Below are positions 33,933 through 44,317 of a stretch of 64,000 nt of DNA, piece after piece. The notes below the pieces were generated by a model. It made no database searches, was not told the DNA's origin, and saw only the letters and a program-made list of their open reading frames with translations. Source of the DNA: DATMQA01 sp035566895. Its GTDB lineage: Bacteria > Verrucomicrobiota > Verrucomicrobiia > Limisphaerales > UBA8199. Within the stretch, counting starts at the first letter, position 1; each line of letters opens with the position of its first letter. The stretch covers positions 18,251 to 82,250 of the forward strand of contig DATMQA010000118.1 in assembly GCA_035566895.1 (NCBI GenBank), written 5' to 3'. The translations under genes and the position numbers were made by a program.

Positions 33933-36881
33933 ATGCTAGTTACGGACCAACCCAACACAGATTTAAGCGGGCCCCAGGCGGCGGCCTATCCGCCCTCCCG
34001 GCCCGCCGAATCTGAGTTGCCCGCGCACCCCGATCGCTTCGTGCGCCGGCACATTGGCCCGAGCCCCCAACAAACCCGGCAAATGCTGGAGCTCTTAGGC
34101 TACCAGAGTCTTGCCGCGCTGGGGAAGGCGGCCGTGCCGGCGGGTATTCAGCTCCAGCACGCTTTGAGGCTTCCCGGCGGGCGCAGTGAGGCCGAGGTAA
34201 TCAGGGCGTTAAAGGAACTGGCCTCTCAAAATCAGGTTTTTCGCTCCTACCTCGGCATGGGCTATTCGGATTGCATCACGCCAGCGGTGATTCAGCGCAA
34301 TGTGTTGGAGAACCCAGGCTGGTACACCCAATACACGCCTTACCAGGCGGAAATCGCCCAGGGCCGCCTGGAAGCCCTGCTGACGTTCCAAACGATGATC
34401 ATCGACCTGACCGGCCTGGAGGTTGCCAATGCCTCGTTGCTGGATGAAGGCACCGCCGCAGCGGAAGCGATGACGATGTTTCATGGGTTGAAGGACGGCC
34501 GTGCTGTTTTCTTCGTCTCGCAAGAATGCCATCCGCAAACGATCGACGTCGTCAAAACCCGTGCCCGGGCGCTCGGCCTCGAAGTGGCAGTCGGTGACCA
34601 TCGGAAGTTTGCTTTTAGCGAACAGGTTTTTGGCGCGTTGGTCCAGTATCCGGATACCTGCGGCGAAATTCATGATTACACAGGTTTTGCCGAACAAGCC
34701 CACGCGGCCTGCGCGCTGGTGGCAGTCGCCGCGGATTTGCTCAGCCTGACGCTGCTGCGCCCGCCCGGGGAATTTGGGGCGGACGTGGCACTGGGGAGCG
34801 CGCAACGCTTCGGCGTGCCGCTGGGTTATGGCGGACCCCATGCCGCCTACTTCGCCACCCGGGAGGCTTTGAAGCGCCACATGCCCGGGCGAATCGTTGG
34901 GGTGTCGAGAGACTCGCGTGGCCGGCCGGCCTTGCGGCTGGCGCTTCAAACGCGGGAACAGCACATCCGGCGTGAGAAAGCCACCAGTAACATCTGCACC
35001 GCGCAAGCCTTGCTGGCCAATATCGCGGCGATGTATGCCTGCTATCATGGGCCGCAAGGATTGAAACAAATTGCCCGGCGCCTCTACCTGCTCACAAAGG
35101 TCCTGGCGCGCGGCCTGACTCGCCTGGGCTACGCCATCGGACCGGGCGTCTTTTTCGACACGCTCCGCATCGAGCTCGGCGCCAGGACCCCGGCGGAGAT
35201 TTCCAAACTGGCAGAAGCGGACCGGATGAATTTGCGGACGATCGACCAGCACACCATCGGCATCTCCCTCGACGAGACCACTGGCGAGAAGGACCTGCTG
35301 GACCTCTGGCGTGTCTTCAACGGCGGGCGCCTTCCCGATTTCAGACCCAATGAACTGCTGACGGAAGCGGATACCGACTACCCCGCCCCGTTTGCGCGCT
35401 CCAGCCCATACCTGACACATCCGGTTTTCAACCGTTATCACTCCGAGACCGACATGCTTCGTTACTTGAAGCGGCTTGAAGCGCGCGATCTCTCTTTGAC
35501 CACGTCCATGATCCCGCTGGGGTCCTGCACGATGAAGCTCAACGCTGCGGTCGAGATGTTTCCCGTCACCTGGCCGGAGTTCAACCGCCTTCATCCGTTC
35601 GCGCCGCTGCGCCAGGCGCGCGGCTATCAGCTCCTTTTCCAGCAGTTGGAAGATTGGCTGGGAGAAATCACCGGCTTTGCGGGGATCTCGCTCCAGCCCA
35701 ATGCCGGTTCGCAAGGCGAGTATGCCGGTCTTTTGGTCATCCGGGCCTATCACGCCAGCCGTGGCGAAGGGAGTCGCAACATCTGCCTGATCCCCGCCTC
35801 GGCTCACGGCACCAATCCGGCCAGCGCGGTCATGGCGGGGCTTAAAGTCATGGCGGTGGCGTGCGATAAAGAAGGCAACATCGACGTCGCCGATTTGCGG
35901 GCCAAAGCGGAGGCGCACCGGACGGAATTGGCAGCGTTGATGGTGACCTATCCCTCGACCCATGGCGTTTTCGAAGAAACGATCCAGGAGATTTGCGAAA
36001 TTATCCATACTAGCGGCGGGCAGGTATATATGGACGGCGCCAACCTCAACGCGCAGGTGGGGCTGTGCCGTCCCGGGGATATCGGGGCGGATGTTTGCCA
36101 TTTGAATCTGCACAAGACTTTCTGCATTCCGCACGGCGGCGGCGGGCCGGGAATGGGGCCGATCGGCGTGGCCGAGCACCTGGTGGAATTCCTGCCGGGC
36201 CATACGGTCGTCAATCTGGGCGGCGAAAATCCTGTCGGCGCGGTTGCTTCCGCTCCCTGGGGTAGCGCCGGCATCCTGCCAATCTCCTGGGCGTACATTG
36301 CGGCGATGGGTGGGGCCGGCCTGACTGAGGCGACGCAATACGCGATTCTTAACGCCAATTACATCGCGCGCCGCCTCCAGGATTACTTTCCCGTGCTCTA
36401 TCGCGGTCATACCGGCCTGGTCGCCCACGAGTGCATTCTTGATTTGCGCCGCTTCAAGAGCGTTACGGTCGAAGACGTAGCCAAGCGGCTGATGGATTAC
36501 GGTTTCCATGCGCCGACGATTTCCTGGCCGGTGCCGGGCACGATCATGGTGGAGCCGACGGAAAGCGAATCGAAGGAAGAGCTCGATCGCTTCTGCGATG
36601 CGCTGATCGGCATTCACGCCGAGATTCAGGCGATTGAAAGCGGGCGGGCCGATCGGCAAAACAACGTTTTGAAGAATGCGCCGCACACGGCCGACATGCT
36701 CGCGGCGGAGAATTGGGCCCATCCCTATTCTCGTGAACAGGCCTGTTTCCCCGCCCCCTGGCTGCACGATTATAAGTTCTGGCCCGCGGCCGGCCGCATC
36801 GACAACGTCTATGGCGACCGGAACCTGGTGTGCTCGTGTGTGGGGATGGAAGAGTACACGGAGCCCGCCGCACCTCGCTGA
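33933..36881 (+). CDS. gcvP: Glycine dehydrogenase (decarboxylating), P-protein
   Basis: A 982-residue full-length, single-chain P-protein of the glycine cleavage system; it decarboxylates glycine using pyridoxal phosphate. The N-terminal half contains RHIGPSPQQTRQMLELLGY and YTPYQAEIAQGRLEALLTFQ. The C-terminal half contains the PLP-binding lysine K728 in HLNLHKTFCIPHGGGGPGMG. Neither gcvT nor gcvH is in the window. It ends 26 bases before the convergent cobA-hemD gene, with a hairpin over the stop. Confidence 0.97.
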   Translation: MLVTDQPNTDLSGPQAAAYPPSRPAESELPAHPDRFVRRHIGPSPQQTRQMLELLGYQSLAALGKAAVPAGIQLQHALRLPGGRSEAEVIRALKELASQNQVFRSYLGMGYSDCITPAVIQRNVLENPGWYTQYTPYQAEIAQGRLEALLTFQTMIIDLTGLEVANASLLDEGTAAAEAMTMFHGLKDGRAVFFVSQECHPQTIDVVKTRARALGLEVAVGDHRKFAFSEQVFGALVQYPDTCGEIHDYTGFAEQAHAACALVAVAADLLSLTLLRPPGEFGADVALGSAQRFGVPLGYGGPHAAYFATREALKRHMPGRIVGVSRDSRGRPALRLALQTREQHIRREKATSNICTAQALLANIAAMYACYHGPQGLKQIARRLYLLTKVLARGLTRLGYAIGPGVFFDTLRIELGARTPAEISKLAEADRMNLRTIDQHTIGISLDETTGEKDLLDLWRVFNGGRLPDFRPNELLTEADTDYPAPFARSSPYLTHPVFNRYHSETDMLRYLKRLEARDLSLTTSMIPLGSCTMKLNAAVEMFPVTWPEFNRLHPFAPLRQARGYQLLFQQLEDWLGEITGFAGISLQPNAGSQGEYAGLLVIRAYHASRGEGSRNICLIPASAHGTNPASAVMAGLKVMAVACDKEGNIDVADLRAKAEAHRTELAALMVTYPSTHGVFEETIQEICEIIHTSGGQVYMDGANLNAQVGLCRPGDIGADVCHLNLHKTFCIPHGGGGPGMGPIGVAEHLVEFLPGHTVVNLGGENPVGAVASAPWGSAGILPISWAYIAAMGGAGLTEATQYAILNANYIARRLQDYFPVLYRGHTGLVAHECILDLRRFKSVTVEDVAKRLMDYGFHAPTISWPVPGTIMVEPTESESKEELDRFCDALIGIHAEIQAIESGRADRQNNVLKNAPHTADMLAAENWAHPYSREQACFPAPWLHDYKFWPAAGRIDNVYGDRNLVCSCVGMEEYTEPAAPR

Positions 36882-36888
36882 AGCGAGG
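36873..36888. terminator. Hairpin between gcvP and cobA-hemD
   Basis: CCTCGCT-GA-AGCGAGG overlaps the gcvP stop codon; it is equivalent to a 6-pair stem with a TGAA loop. It lies between convergent genes. There is no T-tract on either side, so it is at best a weak bidirectional terminator. Confidence 0.35.
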
Positions 36889-36907
36889 CGTTAATGAGAG
36901 CCGCTGC

Positions 36908-38440
36908 TCAACGCCGTTGCTTCACCGCCCCGAGCACTGCCCCGACCAAGCCGTCAATCGTATGCTGCTTCGCTTCAACGGTGGGTTGGACCCCCAGCAC
37001 CGCCAGCGTTTTGGATGTTTCGGGGCCGATGGAGGCGATTTTGGTTTCAGGAAATCGCTTTAGCCAGGTTGGAAGCTCGAAGCGTGCGTGGAAATGCTCA
37101 ACAGTTGATCCGCTCGTGAAAGTGAGCCAATCCGCGCCCGACTCCAGCAGTTTGGCTGCAACGCCGCCGGGGTCTTCGGTTTCCGGGACGGTTTTATAGC
37201 AAGCAATATCGTCCACGATAGCTCCCAGGGCTTCCAGGGCGGCCGGCAATTCAGGGTTGGCCACCTCCGCGCGCAGCAGGCAAATCCTCAAATTTTCAAC
37301 GGTCTCATATTCTGCGAAGGCCTCAGCGATCGCCGCGCCGAGGGCTTCATCCGGCATCAGGTCCACCTGGAGGTGCAGTTCCTTTAACTTCTTGGCCGTG
37401 GCGGGTCCCACGGCAGCGATGCGCGCTCCGCCAATGTCGCGCATGTCGTGAAATTGGCGGAAGAAATACTCAAAGAATGAGGTAACGCCGTTCGGGCTGG
37501 TAAAGACCAGCCAATCATACGAGTTCAACTCCAGCAGCGCATCGACCAGGAGTTCGCGGTGGGTGGGGGGCTCGAGCTTGATCGTCGGCACCTCCAGCAC
37601 TTCGGCTCCCAGGTCGCGCAAACGGGAGGAGAGCTGAGGGGCCTGGTCGCGCGCGCGGGTGACAACGACGCGCCGGCCAAAGAGCGGCCGGTGTTCGAAC
37701 CAATTGAGCTTGGGCCGCAGCTTGACGACTTCGCCGATGACCGCAACCGTGGGCGGGCCAATTTTGGTTCTGGCTGCGACTTCGCCGATGTTGGCCAGCG
37801 TGCCGTCGATCGATTGTTGGTGTCCGGTGGTGCCCCAGCGAACCATCGCGATGGGCGTCTCGGGGTCCATGCCGTGGCCGACCAGGGTTTCGGCGATTTG
37901 CCCGATGCGATCGGTGCCCATCATGATGACCTGGGTGCCGGGCGTTTTGGCGACCTGCGCCCAGTCGATTTGGGAGGCCTCTTTGGCGGGGTCTTCGTGG
38001 CCGGTGATGAGCGTCAGTTTCGAGGCAATTCCTCGATGCGTCAGCGGGACACCCGCATAGTTCGGCACTGCCACGAAGGACGAGATGCCGGGCACGACCT
38101 CGAACGGGACGTCCGCATCGGCCAGTTGCTCCGCCTCCTCTCCACCGCGTCCAAAGACATAGGGGTCGCCGCCCTTAAGCCGGACCACCGTTTTGCCGGC
38201 GCGCGCTTTGGCTATGAGCAGCTCGTTGAGTTCGTTTTGGGGGATGGCATGGTCGCGCGCCCGCTTGCCGCCGTAAATGATCTCGGCGGAGCTGGGGGCC
38301 AGGCGCAACAGCTCGGCATTGACCAGGGCGTCATATACCACCACCTCTGCCCGCGCCAGCAGTTCGGCCCCGCGCAGCGTCAGCAAGCCGGGGTCGCCAG
38401 GCCCGGCGCCCACCAGATAAACCATGCCCCTCGGTTTCAT
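36908..38440 (-). CDS. CobA-HemD fusion: uroporphyrinogen-III methyltransferase and synthase
   Basis: A 510-residue bifunctional tetrapyrrole enzyme. The N-terminal half (about residues 1-245) is uroporphyrinogen-III C-methyltransferase, with VYLVGAGPGDPGLLTLRGAE at the start, VVRLKGGDPYVFGRGGEEAE and PGISSFVAVPNYAGVPLTHR. The C-terminal half (about 255-505) is uroporphyrinogen-III synthase, with GRRVVVTRARDQAPQLSSRL and WLTFTSGSTVEHF near the end. The fused protein makes uroporphyrinogen III from hydroxymethylbilane and diverts it to precorrin-2. Such fusions are known in several phyla. It is convergent with gcvP. Confidence 0.93.
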   Translation of the reverse strand: MKPRGMVYLVGAGPGDPGLLTLRGAELLARAEVVVYDALVNAELLRLAPSSAEIIYGGKRARDHAIPQNELNELLIAKARAGKTVVRLKGGDPYVFGRGGEEAEQLADADVPFEVVPGISSFVAVPNYAGVPLTHRGIASKLTLITGHEDPAKEASQIDWAQVAKTPGTQVIMMGTDRIGQIAETLVGHGMDPETPIAMVRWGTTGHQQSIDGTLANIGEVAARTKIGPPTVAVIGEVVKLRPKLNWFEHRPLFGRRVVVTRARDQAPQLSSRLRDLGAEVLEVPTIKLEPPTHRELLVDALLELNSYDWLVFTSPNGVTSFFEYFFRQFHDMRDIGGARIAAVGPATAKKLKELHLQVDLMPDEALGAAIAEAFAEYETVENLRICLLRAEVANPELPAALEALGAIVDDIACYKTVPETEDPGGVAAKLLESGADWLTFTSGSTVEHFHARFELPTWLKRFPETKIASIGPETSKTLAVLGVQPTVEAKQHTIDGLVGAVLGAVKQRR

Positions 38441-38638
38441 TTGTCCTGGTTAAATCTCCACGAGTCGCTTCGGACCCACGTTGCGGCCGAGGGCAACTCC
38501 GAGCCCCGAGCCGATGCTCCGCACTCTCTGCTTCTCCGCGTTAAGTTCATGCCCGCTCATTTATCCAGCAAACATTACGGGAGAAAAACCAAATTTCCAG
38601 ATTTCAATCGAGAGCCCGCGGGATTATGCTTGCCACGC

Positions 38639-39748
38639 ATGAGGGTCGCTGCGGCAATTTTGGCGGTGTGGTTGCCGGTCCAGGGACTAGCCGGGACTCT
38701 GCCACCCATCCAGACTGTTTTCATCATCCTGATGGAAAACGAGAGTTGGTCCAATATCCAGGGCAATGCCTCGGCTCCTTTTATCAATGACACCCTGCTT
38801 CCGATGGCCTCTTACTGCCAGCAATATTACAATCCGCCTGGGGTGCATCCAAGCTTGCCCAATTACCTTTGGCTCGAGGCAGGGACCAACTTCGGCATCT
38901 TCGATGATAATGACCCTTCGCTCGACCACCAGAATACGACCAACCATTTAGTGACACTGCTCAACAATGCCGGGATTTCCTGGAGGGCTTACCAGGAAAG
39001 CATCGGCGGGACCGACGTGCCGCTCGTGGATACCAACGGTTACGGTGTCCGGCACGATCCCTTTGTTTATTTCGACGATGTGACCGGAACCAACAACCCG
39101 AGTTTCGCCTATGGCATCGCTCACATCCGGCCTTATTCCGAGCTGGCGGCTGACCTGACCAACAACACGGTCGTGCAATACAACTTCATCACGCCTATCG
39201 ACTGCGACAACATGCATGATGACTGCCCCCCCACCTACAACGCGATCGCGCAGGGAGATACCTGGCTGGCGAGCGAGGTGCCGAAAATCCTAGACTCGGC
39301 GGCGTATCAGAATGGCGGCGTCCTCTTTATCACCTGGGACGAGGGGCTGGGCAGCGACGGTCCTATCGGCATGATTGTGCTTTCACCGCTGGCACGCGGA
39401 GGAGGATACTTCAACAACGTCTATTACACACACAGCTCGACGTTGCGCACCGTGCAGGAGATTTTTGGCGTCACTCCAATGCTTGGCGACGCCGCCAATG
39501 CGACGGACCTGAGCGATTTGTTCCCGCAGTACGGGTTTAGCCGCCTCGTCCCGCTACCGGGGGTGGGGCTGCAGTTGACGGCGGTGGCGGTCGTGCCCGG
39601 CCGAACGAACGTGGTCCAGGCTTCCGGCGATCTGGCTAACTGGACTTCGCTCCTCATAAACTCCGTAGCTACCAATACCTTCACCTTCATCGACCGAGGC
39701 GCGACGAATTTCAACAGGCGGTTCTACCGGTTGGTGCAATTGCCTTAA
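38639..39748 (+). CDS. Secreted phosphoesterase (acid phosphatase/phospholipase C-like)
   Basis: A 369-residue exported protein from ATG 38639, with signal peptide MRVAAAILAVWLPVQGLAG. The frame is open far upstream, but opposite the cobA-hemD gene. The phosphoesterase-family pattern is visible: VFIILMENESWSNIQGNASA (nucleophile region), PSLPNYLWLEAGTNFGIFDD, DNMHDDCPPTYNAIAQGDTW and GGVLFITWDEGLGSDGPIGM. The last 60 residues form the Verrucomicrobial surface module ending FNRRFYRLVQLP. It probably releases phosphate from organic phosphates outside the cell or in the periplasm. Confidence 0.8.
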   Translation: MRVAAAILAVWLPVQGLAGTLPPIQTVFIILMENESWSNIQGNASAPFINDTLLPMASYCQQYYNPPGVHPSLPNYLWLEAGTNFGIFDDNDPSLDHQNTTNHLVTLLNNAGISWRAYQESIGGTDVPLVDTNGYGVRHDPFVYFDDVTGTNNPSFAYGIAHIRPYSELAADLTNNTVVQYNFITPIDCDNMHDDCPPTYNAIAQGDTWLASEVPKILDSAAYQNGGVLFITWDEGLGSDGPIGMIVLSPLARGGGYFNNVYYTHSSTLRTVQEIFGVTPMLGDAANATDLSDLFPQYGFSRLVPLPGVGLQLTAVAVVPGRTNVVQASGDLANWTSLLINSVATNTFTFIDRGATNFNRRFYRLVQLP

Positions 39749-39776
39749 GCGTTACAGAGGAAGGTCCACCAAATCG

Positions 39777-41357
39777 TTAGCCCGGTCGTTGCAGTCGGGC
39801 TTCGGCGAGATCGATGTCCCGCTGGATTCGCCTGAAGGCCTGGTTATCGAGTTTCTCCTCGTTTCGGAGCTGGATGACCGTCTGACGTTCTGTCGCCAAG
39901 GCTTCATGGGCCAATTCTTCAAAATCCGGCGAGAACAATCGTGTTGCGCCTTCTTCATGCGGGGCTTCGTTGCGCAATTGCCGAATCCGATCGGCGTATT
40001 CGGTGCGCAAACGTTCCACCGTCTCCGGCCGGATGTGGTTCGACCCCCTCAGTTGCTCGAGACGCGCCAGGGCTGCCTCGTTGGCCTTCAGCCGCGCGCT
40101 CCGCTCCTCTTTTTCCGAAACGTGATCATCCATCACTCTTAGCCAGCGAACCAGGGGCGACAGCGTTAGCCCTTGTAGCACCAGCGTTCCGAAAATGACG
40201 CAGAACGTCAGCAACAGGATGAGGTCGCGCCCGGGGAACGGTTGACCGTTGGGCAGCGCGAAGGGGATGGCCAGCGCGCCCGCCAGCGAATCCGCCCCTC
40301 GCATCCCCGTCCAGGCAATCAGGACGGTGTGTTGCCAGGGAACAGCAGTTTCACGGCGAAAGGTTGGACTCACCAGTCGCGGCAGATAGACCGAGCCAAA
40401 CATCCAGGCAAAACGAACCAGGACGATCGCTGCCAGGACCAGCACCGCAAGGTTGGCAGCTTGCGTCATCGAACTGCCAGGAAGCGAATGGACGACCACC
40501 GGCAGTTCCAGGCCGATCAGCATGAACAGCACCCCGTTCAGGACGAACACCACTGTTTCCCACACCGGCAACGCCTGGAGCCGCATCCTTCCCCTCAAGA
40601 TTCGGGGCGCGTGCCAGCCATAAACCATGCCGGCGATAACCACCGCCAGGATGCCCGAAACGTGCAGCCTTTCACCGGCGAAATACGCGACATACGGTGT
40701 CAGCAGAGAGAACATGGTTTGGACGGGTGGATCATCCAGGCGCCGCTGCACCTGCGTGGCCAGCCATCCGGTGGCCACACCGACAAAGATGCCGCCCGCA
40801 ACCACGACCAGGAATCGCGTGCTGGCCTCGGCCAGCGAAAAACTTCCGGTCATCACCGCGGCCACCGCGAACCGGAACGAAATAAACGAAGTCGCGTCAT
40901 TGGCCAGACTTTCGCCTTCCAGGATGACTACGATCTTCCGGGGCACCCGCAGGTGTTGCGTGACCGACAAGGCTGCTACGGCGTCGGGGGGGGAAATGAT
41001 TGCGCCGAAGACAAAACCGACCGCCAGGGGCAAGCCGAACAGCCCATGGAACAGGTAAGCCGTGGCCGTCATCGTGACCAGGACCAATCCAATGGCCAGG
41101 AGAAGAATGGGCCGGAGGTTCGCGCGGAAATCACGCCACGTCGTATAGACCGCGGCCGGATACAGCAGGGGGGGAAGAAAAAGGGCGAACACCAGTTCCG
41201 GGTCGAGATGTATCGCGGGAACCCCCGGAAGCAGCGCCAGCACCAGGCCGCCGACGGTCAGCAGGATGGGGTAAGGCATCCTGAGCTTCCGCGCCAGCAA
41301 CGCCAGCAACCCGACGGCGACCAGACAAATCAAAATGAACTCGGCTTTCCCGACCAT
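39777..41357 (-). CDS. Na+/H+ antiporter, CPA1/NhaP type
   Basis: A 526-residue inner-membrane protein with about 12 hydrophobic segments. Family signatures are GLVLALLPGVPAIHLDPELV, the ion-binding pair in ILEGESLANDATSFISFRFA, FGAIISPPDAVAALSVTQHL and the C-terminal LVLQGLTLSPLVRWLRV. A cytoplasmic tail of about 120 residues follows (rich in Glu/Arg helices). It exchanges cations for protons and helps pH homeostasis. It is convergent with the phosphoesterase gene. Confidence 0.92.
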   Translation of the reverse strand: MVGKAEFILICLVAVGLLALLARKLRMPYPILLTVGGLVLALLPGVPAIHLDPELVFALFLPPLLYPAAVYTTWRDFRANLRPILLLAIGLVLVTMTATAYLFHGLFGLPLAVGFVFGAIISPPDAVAALSVTQHLRVPRKIVVILEGESLANDATSFISFRFAVAAVMTGSFSLAEASTRFLVVVAGGIFVGVATGWLATQVQRRLDDPPVQTMFSLLTPYVAYFAGERLHVSGILAVVIAGMVYGWHAPRILRGRMRLQALPVWETVVFVLNGVLFMLIGLELPVVVHSLPGSSMTQAANLAVLVLAAIVLVRFAWMFGSVYLPRLVSPTFRRETAVPWQHTVLIAWTGMRGADSLAGALAIPFALPNGQPFPGRDLILLLTFCVIFGTLVLQGLTLSPLVRWLRVMDDHVSEKEERSARLKANEAALARLEQLRGSNHIRPETVERLRTEYADRIRQLRNEAPHEEGATRLFSPDFEELAHEALATERQTVIQLRNEEKLDNQAFRRIQRDIDLAEARLQRPG

Positions 41358-41548
41358 AGGTTTCGACGACCCGTCAAAGTCGCCGGAACCAGCTCAAACG
41401 TCCACTCGTCAGTTTCTCTGCCAGCACGTGACCGCGCGACGGAACAAGAATTTAATCGATTAACCGGTTTGACCGGCCCGGTGTTTTTGTGCGGGATTCC
41501 CATTTACGGTCGCGGAGCATGACAACCGTAAACGCCCGGTGAAGTAAT

Positions 41549-44317
41549 CTACTTCCTGACCCGGTAGAAATGGTTACCGTTGGTGGGAGCCATTGTGTAG
41601 GGCGACGGCGTGTTGAGCATATCCGCGTAGGGACCAGTTGCTTGGGTGGCGGATTGCAGAACGCCACAAGGCCAAATCAGTTGGACCTGCGTGTTGGGCG
41701 CGTTTGTGAAGCGGATGTTGATGTTGGCGACGCCAGGCCCTGGGGTTCCTCCGGCAAACGCCGAGTTGTACATTTGCTGAATTTGTGGGGCCGTCAGAGC
41801 ATTGCTCAAAACGGTGACTTCATCCACCAAGCCGTTGAACAACCGCACCGGCCCATAATCAGGAGCGCCGCCGAGCCAGAGGTCGAACGGGCTTCCGGTG
41901 ACGGGATTGGTCGCCGGGCCGGTTCCGGCCAGCAGTCCGTCCACATAAAGTGAATTTTCGCTCAGCCCATCGTACACACCCGCCAGCAGGTGCCACTGAC
42001 CGTCATCAATCGGGGTGGGACCGACGATGTCCGGGTTGGCCTGGCCGTCGGCGAAGTGCGGATAGCCATTAAAATCCATATCGAGTCGATATGACGTGTC
42101 CCCTTTGCCGACGATGGTTTGAAAGAGGCCATTGCCCGGGGCAGGCAGGGTCCAAACGGTAATCGTGAGTGGGCCTGTGAGGTTGAGATTCGAGCTGGGA
42201 ATGTCCACGTATCCATTCAGGCCGTTGAATTCGGTCCCGTAGTTGTTTGGACCTAGTCCCACAAAAGGCACACCGGGTAGCCCGGGCAAGGAGCCGAACT
42301 CGAACTGGCCGTTGGCGTTGGTGCCAACCAAGCCGATGTTGAACGCGACCGGCAGAGGGTTGGGCTCATCCAGGCGCAGGTAAATCAGCGGATTCCTGCT
42401 CTGAACCAATTGGTCGTAGGGAATCGGCGGCGTGTTATTGGTTCCATTCTGGTAATGACTCATGATGTCGATGGGGGAGAGCGGGAGAGGATAAATCGCT
42501 ACCTCGTCCACCGAGCCTGGCCAGAGGAAGTTGGTGTCGCTGCGCATCCCGATGGTCAGAGGCCCGTTGGCGTTGGGGCTAAACGGGCCCGTGAACGGAG
42601 CGGTTTGGCCAATGCCGTTGACGTACAGAACGGCGGCGGTGCCATTATAGACGGCAGCCACATGGTACCAAATGCCAGGGACGGTTGGTCCCCCGGCGTT
42701 GATGTTCACCGCAGTGTTGGCGCCTACACCGTTGTACATCCTGAAATTCCAACCACTGTTGGCATTTTGATAAATCAGACAACCGGAACGGTTGGCGCCG
42801 AATGTGCCACAGGAAAGCGGGCAAGGCGTTCCAGTGGTGGTGCTCGCCGCCATCAGCCAAGCCTCCACGGTAAACGGTCCACTGAGGCTCAAAGGGGGGC
42901 TAAAGGGAATGACAACCGCCCCATTGAAACGCGCCGCGGTGTCGGCGCTGCCCGCCAAAGCACCCCGCACGCCGGGTGTGCCGCCCATATAACTGCCATC
43001 GCCGGCGGCGCCCAAGGCCCCTAGATTCGTGGCGGTCAGGGAAGCCGGCGGTTGGGTCGTTTCGTTCAAGCGCCAATAGCCAACGGGGTTGAGTGACTGA
43101 ACGGTCATGGGATAATTGGTGAGCGTCAAGGCCATGCGCTCGGGGCAACAAGCCGCAGTCCAGGTCGCCCCGCTATCCGTGCTCAGTTCGGTGTTGATAT
43201 CGAACCAACTGCTCACCATGAATCCTCCGGGAACGGGGCGGATGTGTGTCTTGCCCAGCGAGGGTTGGGTCAGGCTGGCCCGGAGGCGGAGAGGCGGGGG
43301 CAAGGTGCCGCCTTGGACGTCGAGTTGGAGCATTCGGGTATCAAAAAACTGGGCGCCTTCGAGGTCCTGGGTGTGGTTAACCAGGACGCTGACGTTGGCG
43401 GGGGCATGCTGCTGTAAGAAAGTCGTGCCCCCATCGAAGGAGATTTGAAAATCAAGTTGGGAGCTAAAGCTGTGAATGGCGTTGCTGCCTAACGGTGGAG
43501 CAGGTTGATTGGCGCTGAAGGCCCGATGGACAATATTGGTGATGATGAAGCCTTTGGTGCAGCAAATGCCATTGGTGCAAAACACCGTGACACGCCCGGG
43601 CGGGCTGCTGTAGGTGGCAGAAAGGGGCGGCAACCCATCAGTCGTCGAAAACAGCTCGGGTGACTTGTTGGTCAAGGCGACGTGCGCGGCGTTGGTCGCC
43701 GGGCTCCAGGTGACGCCGTTATCCAGCGAGAGTTCGGGCCAAATGTCGAAAAAGCTGCTCATCAGGTAGCCCCCGCCGGCAGCCGGCTGGACCGTAAGCT
43801 GGCCCAGCGAGCGGCGGGTCGGGCTTTGACGAATCATCGCTCCGGCGGGCAAACCACCGCCTGAGATGTCCAATTGAAGCATCTCGGTGCCGTAGAAGTT
43901 GGTGCAACCGTTGTCGTTGGTGTGGCTCAAGCTAACCGTTGTCTGGGCCGGCGCGGTGAGGCAATGGAAGCTGGCCCCGCCATCAGTCGAGAGGCCCAGG
44001 GTAACCGTGGAGGGGAACTGGTGAGTCTGCGTCGTATTGGGCGGCGGTGGTGGCGCATTGGTGCCGCCGAAATTGGCGTGCTCACTGATATCGCCTACGA
44101 TGGTCCAGCCGTTCGCCCACTGGGCATGGAAAGGTCCCGTGTAGGAGGAGTCGGGCGGCGGGACGTCTTGCGAAGGCTCGTAGCAGGGGTCGGCCGAAGC
44201 CGTTGCCAGCGAGAGCCCCAATCCTGGGACCGCCCGCCACCACCAAAACCACGTCCGCCGTCGGCGGTTCCCTCCTGGCCAATCGGTCGCTCGCGCGGCC
44301 AGTTTGCTGGTTTTCAT
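41549..44317 (-). CDS. Large secreted LamG-domain protein
   Basis: A 922-residue exported protein from ATG 44317 (MKTSKLAARATDWPGGNRRR), with AGAAAGGTCAGC upstream. The N-terminus carries a long basic leader and a hydrophobic core (AVPGLGLSLATASA). The first half has two related copies of a beta-module (MLQLDISGGGLPAGAMIRQS and MLQLDVQGGTLPPPLRLRAS, each followed by an ELS-DNG-TW motif). Two LamG/concanavalin-like domains follow (FTVEAWL... and LTITVWT...). The last residues form the FYR-type tail. A surface-attached, glycan-binding or structural role is likely; no catalytic motif is visible. Confidence 0.8.
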   Translation of the reverse strand: MKTSKLAARATDWPGGNRRRRTWFWWWRAVPGLGLSLATASADPCYEPSQDVPPPDSSYTGPFHAQWANGWTIVGDISEHANFGGTNAPPPPPNTTQTHQFPSTVTLGLSTDGGASFHCLTAPAQTTVSLSHTNDNGCTNFYGTEMLQLDISGGGLPAGAMIRQSPTRRSLGQLTVQPAAGGGYLMSSFFDIWPELSLDNGVTWSPATNAAHVALTNKSPELFSTTDGLPPLSATYSSPPGRVTVFCTNGICCTKGFIITNIVHRAFSANQPAPPLGSNAIHSFSSQLDFQISFDGGTTFLQQHAPANVSVLVNHTQDLEGAQFFDTRMLQLDVQGGTLPPPLRLRASLTQPSLGKTHIRPVPGGFMVSSWFDINTELSTDSGATWTAACCPERMALTLTNYPMTVQSLNPVGYWRLNETTQPPASLTATNLGALGAAGDGSYMGGTPGVRGALAGSADTAARFNGAVVIPFSPPLSLSGPFTVEAWLMAASTTTGTPCPLSCGTFGANRSGCLIYQNANSGWNFRMYNGVGANTAVNINAGGPTVPGIWYHVAAVYNGTAAVLYVNGIGQTAPFTGPFSPNANGPLTIGMRSDTNFLWPGSVDEVAIYPLPLSPIDIMSHYQNGTNNTPPIPYDQLVQSRNPLIYLRLDEPNPLPVAFNIGLVGTNANGQFEFGSLPGLPGVPFVGLGPNNYGTEFNGLNGYVDIPSSNLNLTGPLTITVWTLPAPGNGLFQTIVGKGDTSYRLDMDFNGYPHFADGQANPDIVGPTPIDDGQWHLLAGVYDGLSENSLYVDGLLAGTGPATNPVTGSPFDLWLGGAPDYGPVRLFNGLVDEVTVLSNALTAPQIQQMYNSAFAGGTPGPGVANINIRFTNAPNTQVQLIWPCGVLQSATQATGPYADMLNTPSPYTMAPTNGNHFYRVRK

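Noticed and set aside
34209..36767. An 852-codon open frame opposite gcvP
   Set aside because: A shadow of the gcvP coding bias, with no domain and no ribosome binding site.
37559..38638. The upstream extension of the phosphoesterase frame
   Set aside because: It runs antisense to the cobA-hemD gene. A proper signal peptide begins at 38639.
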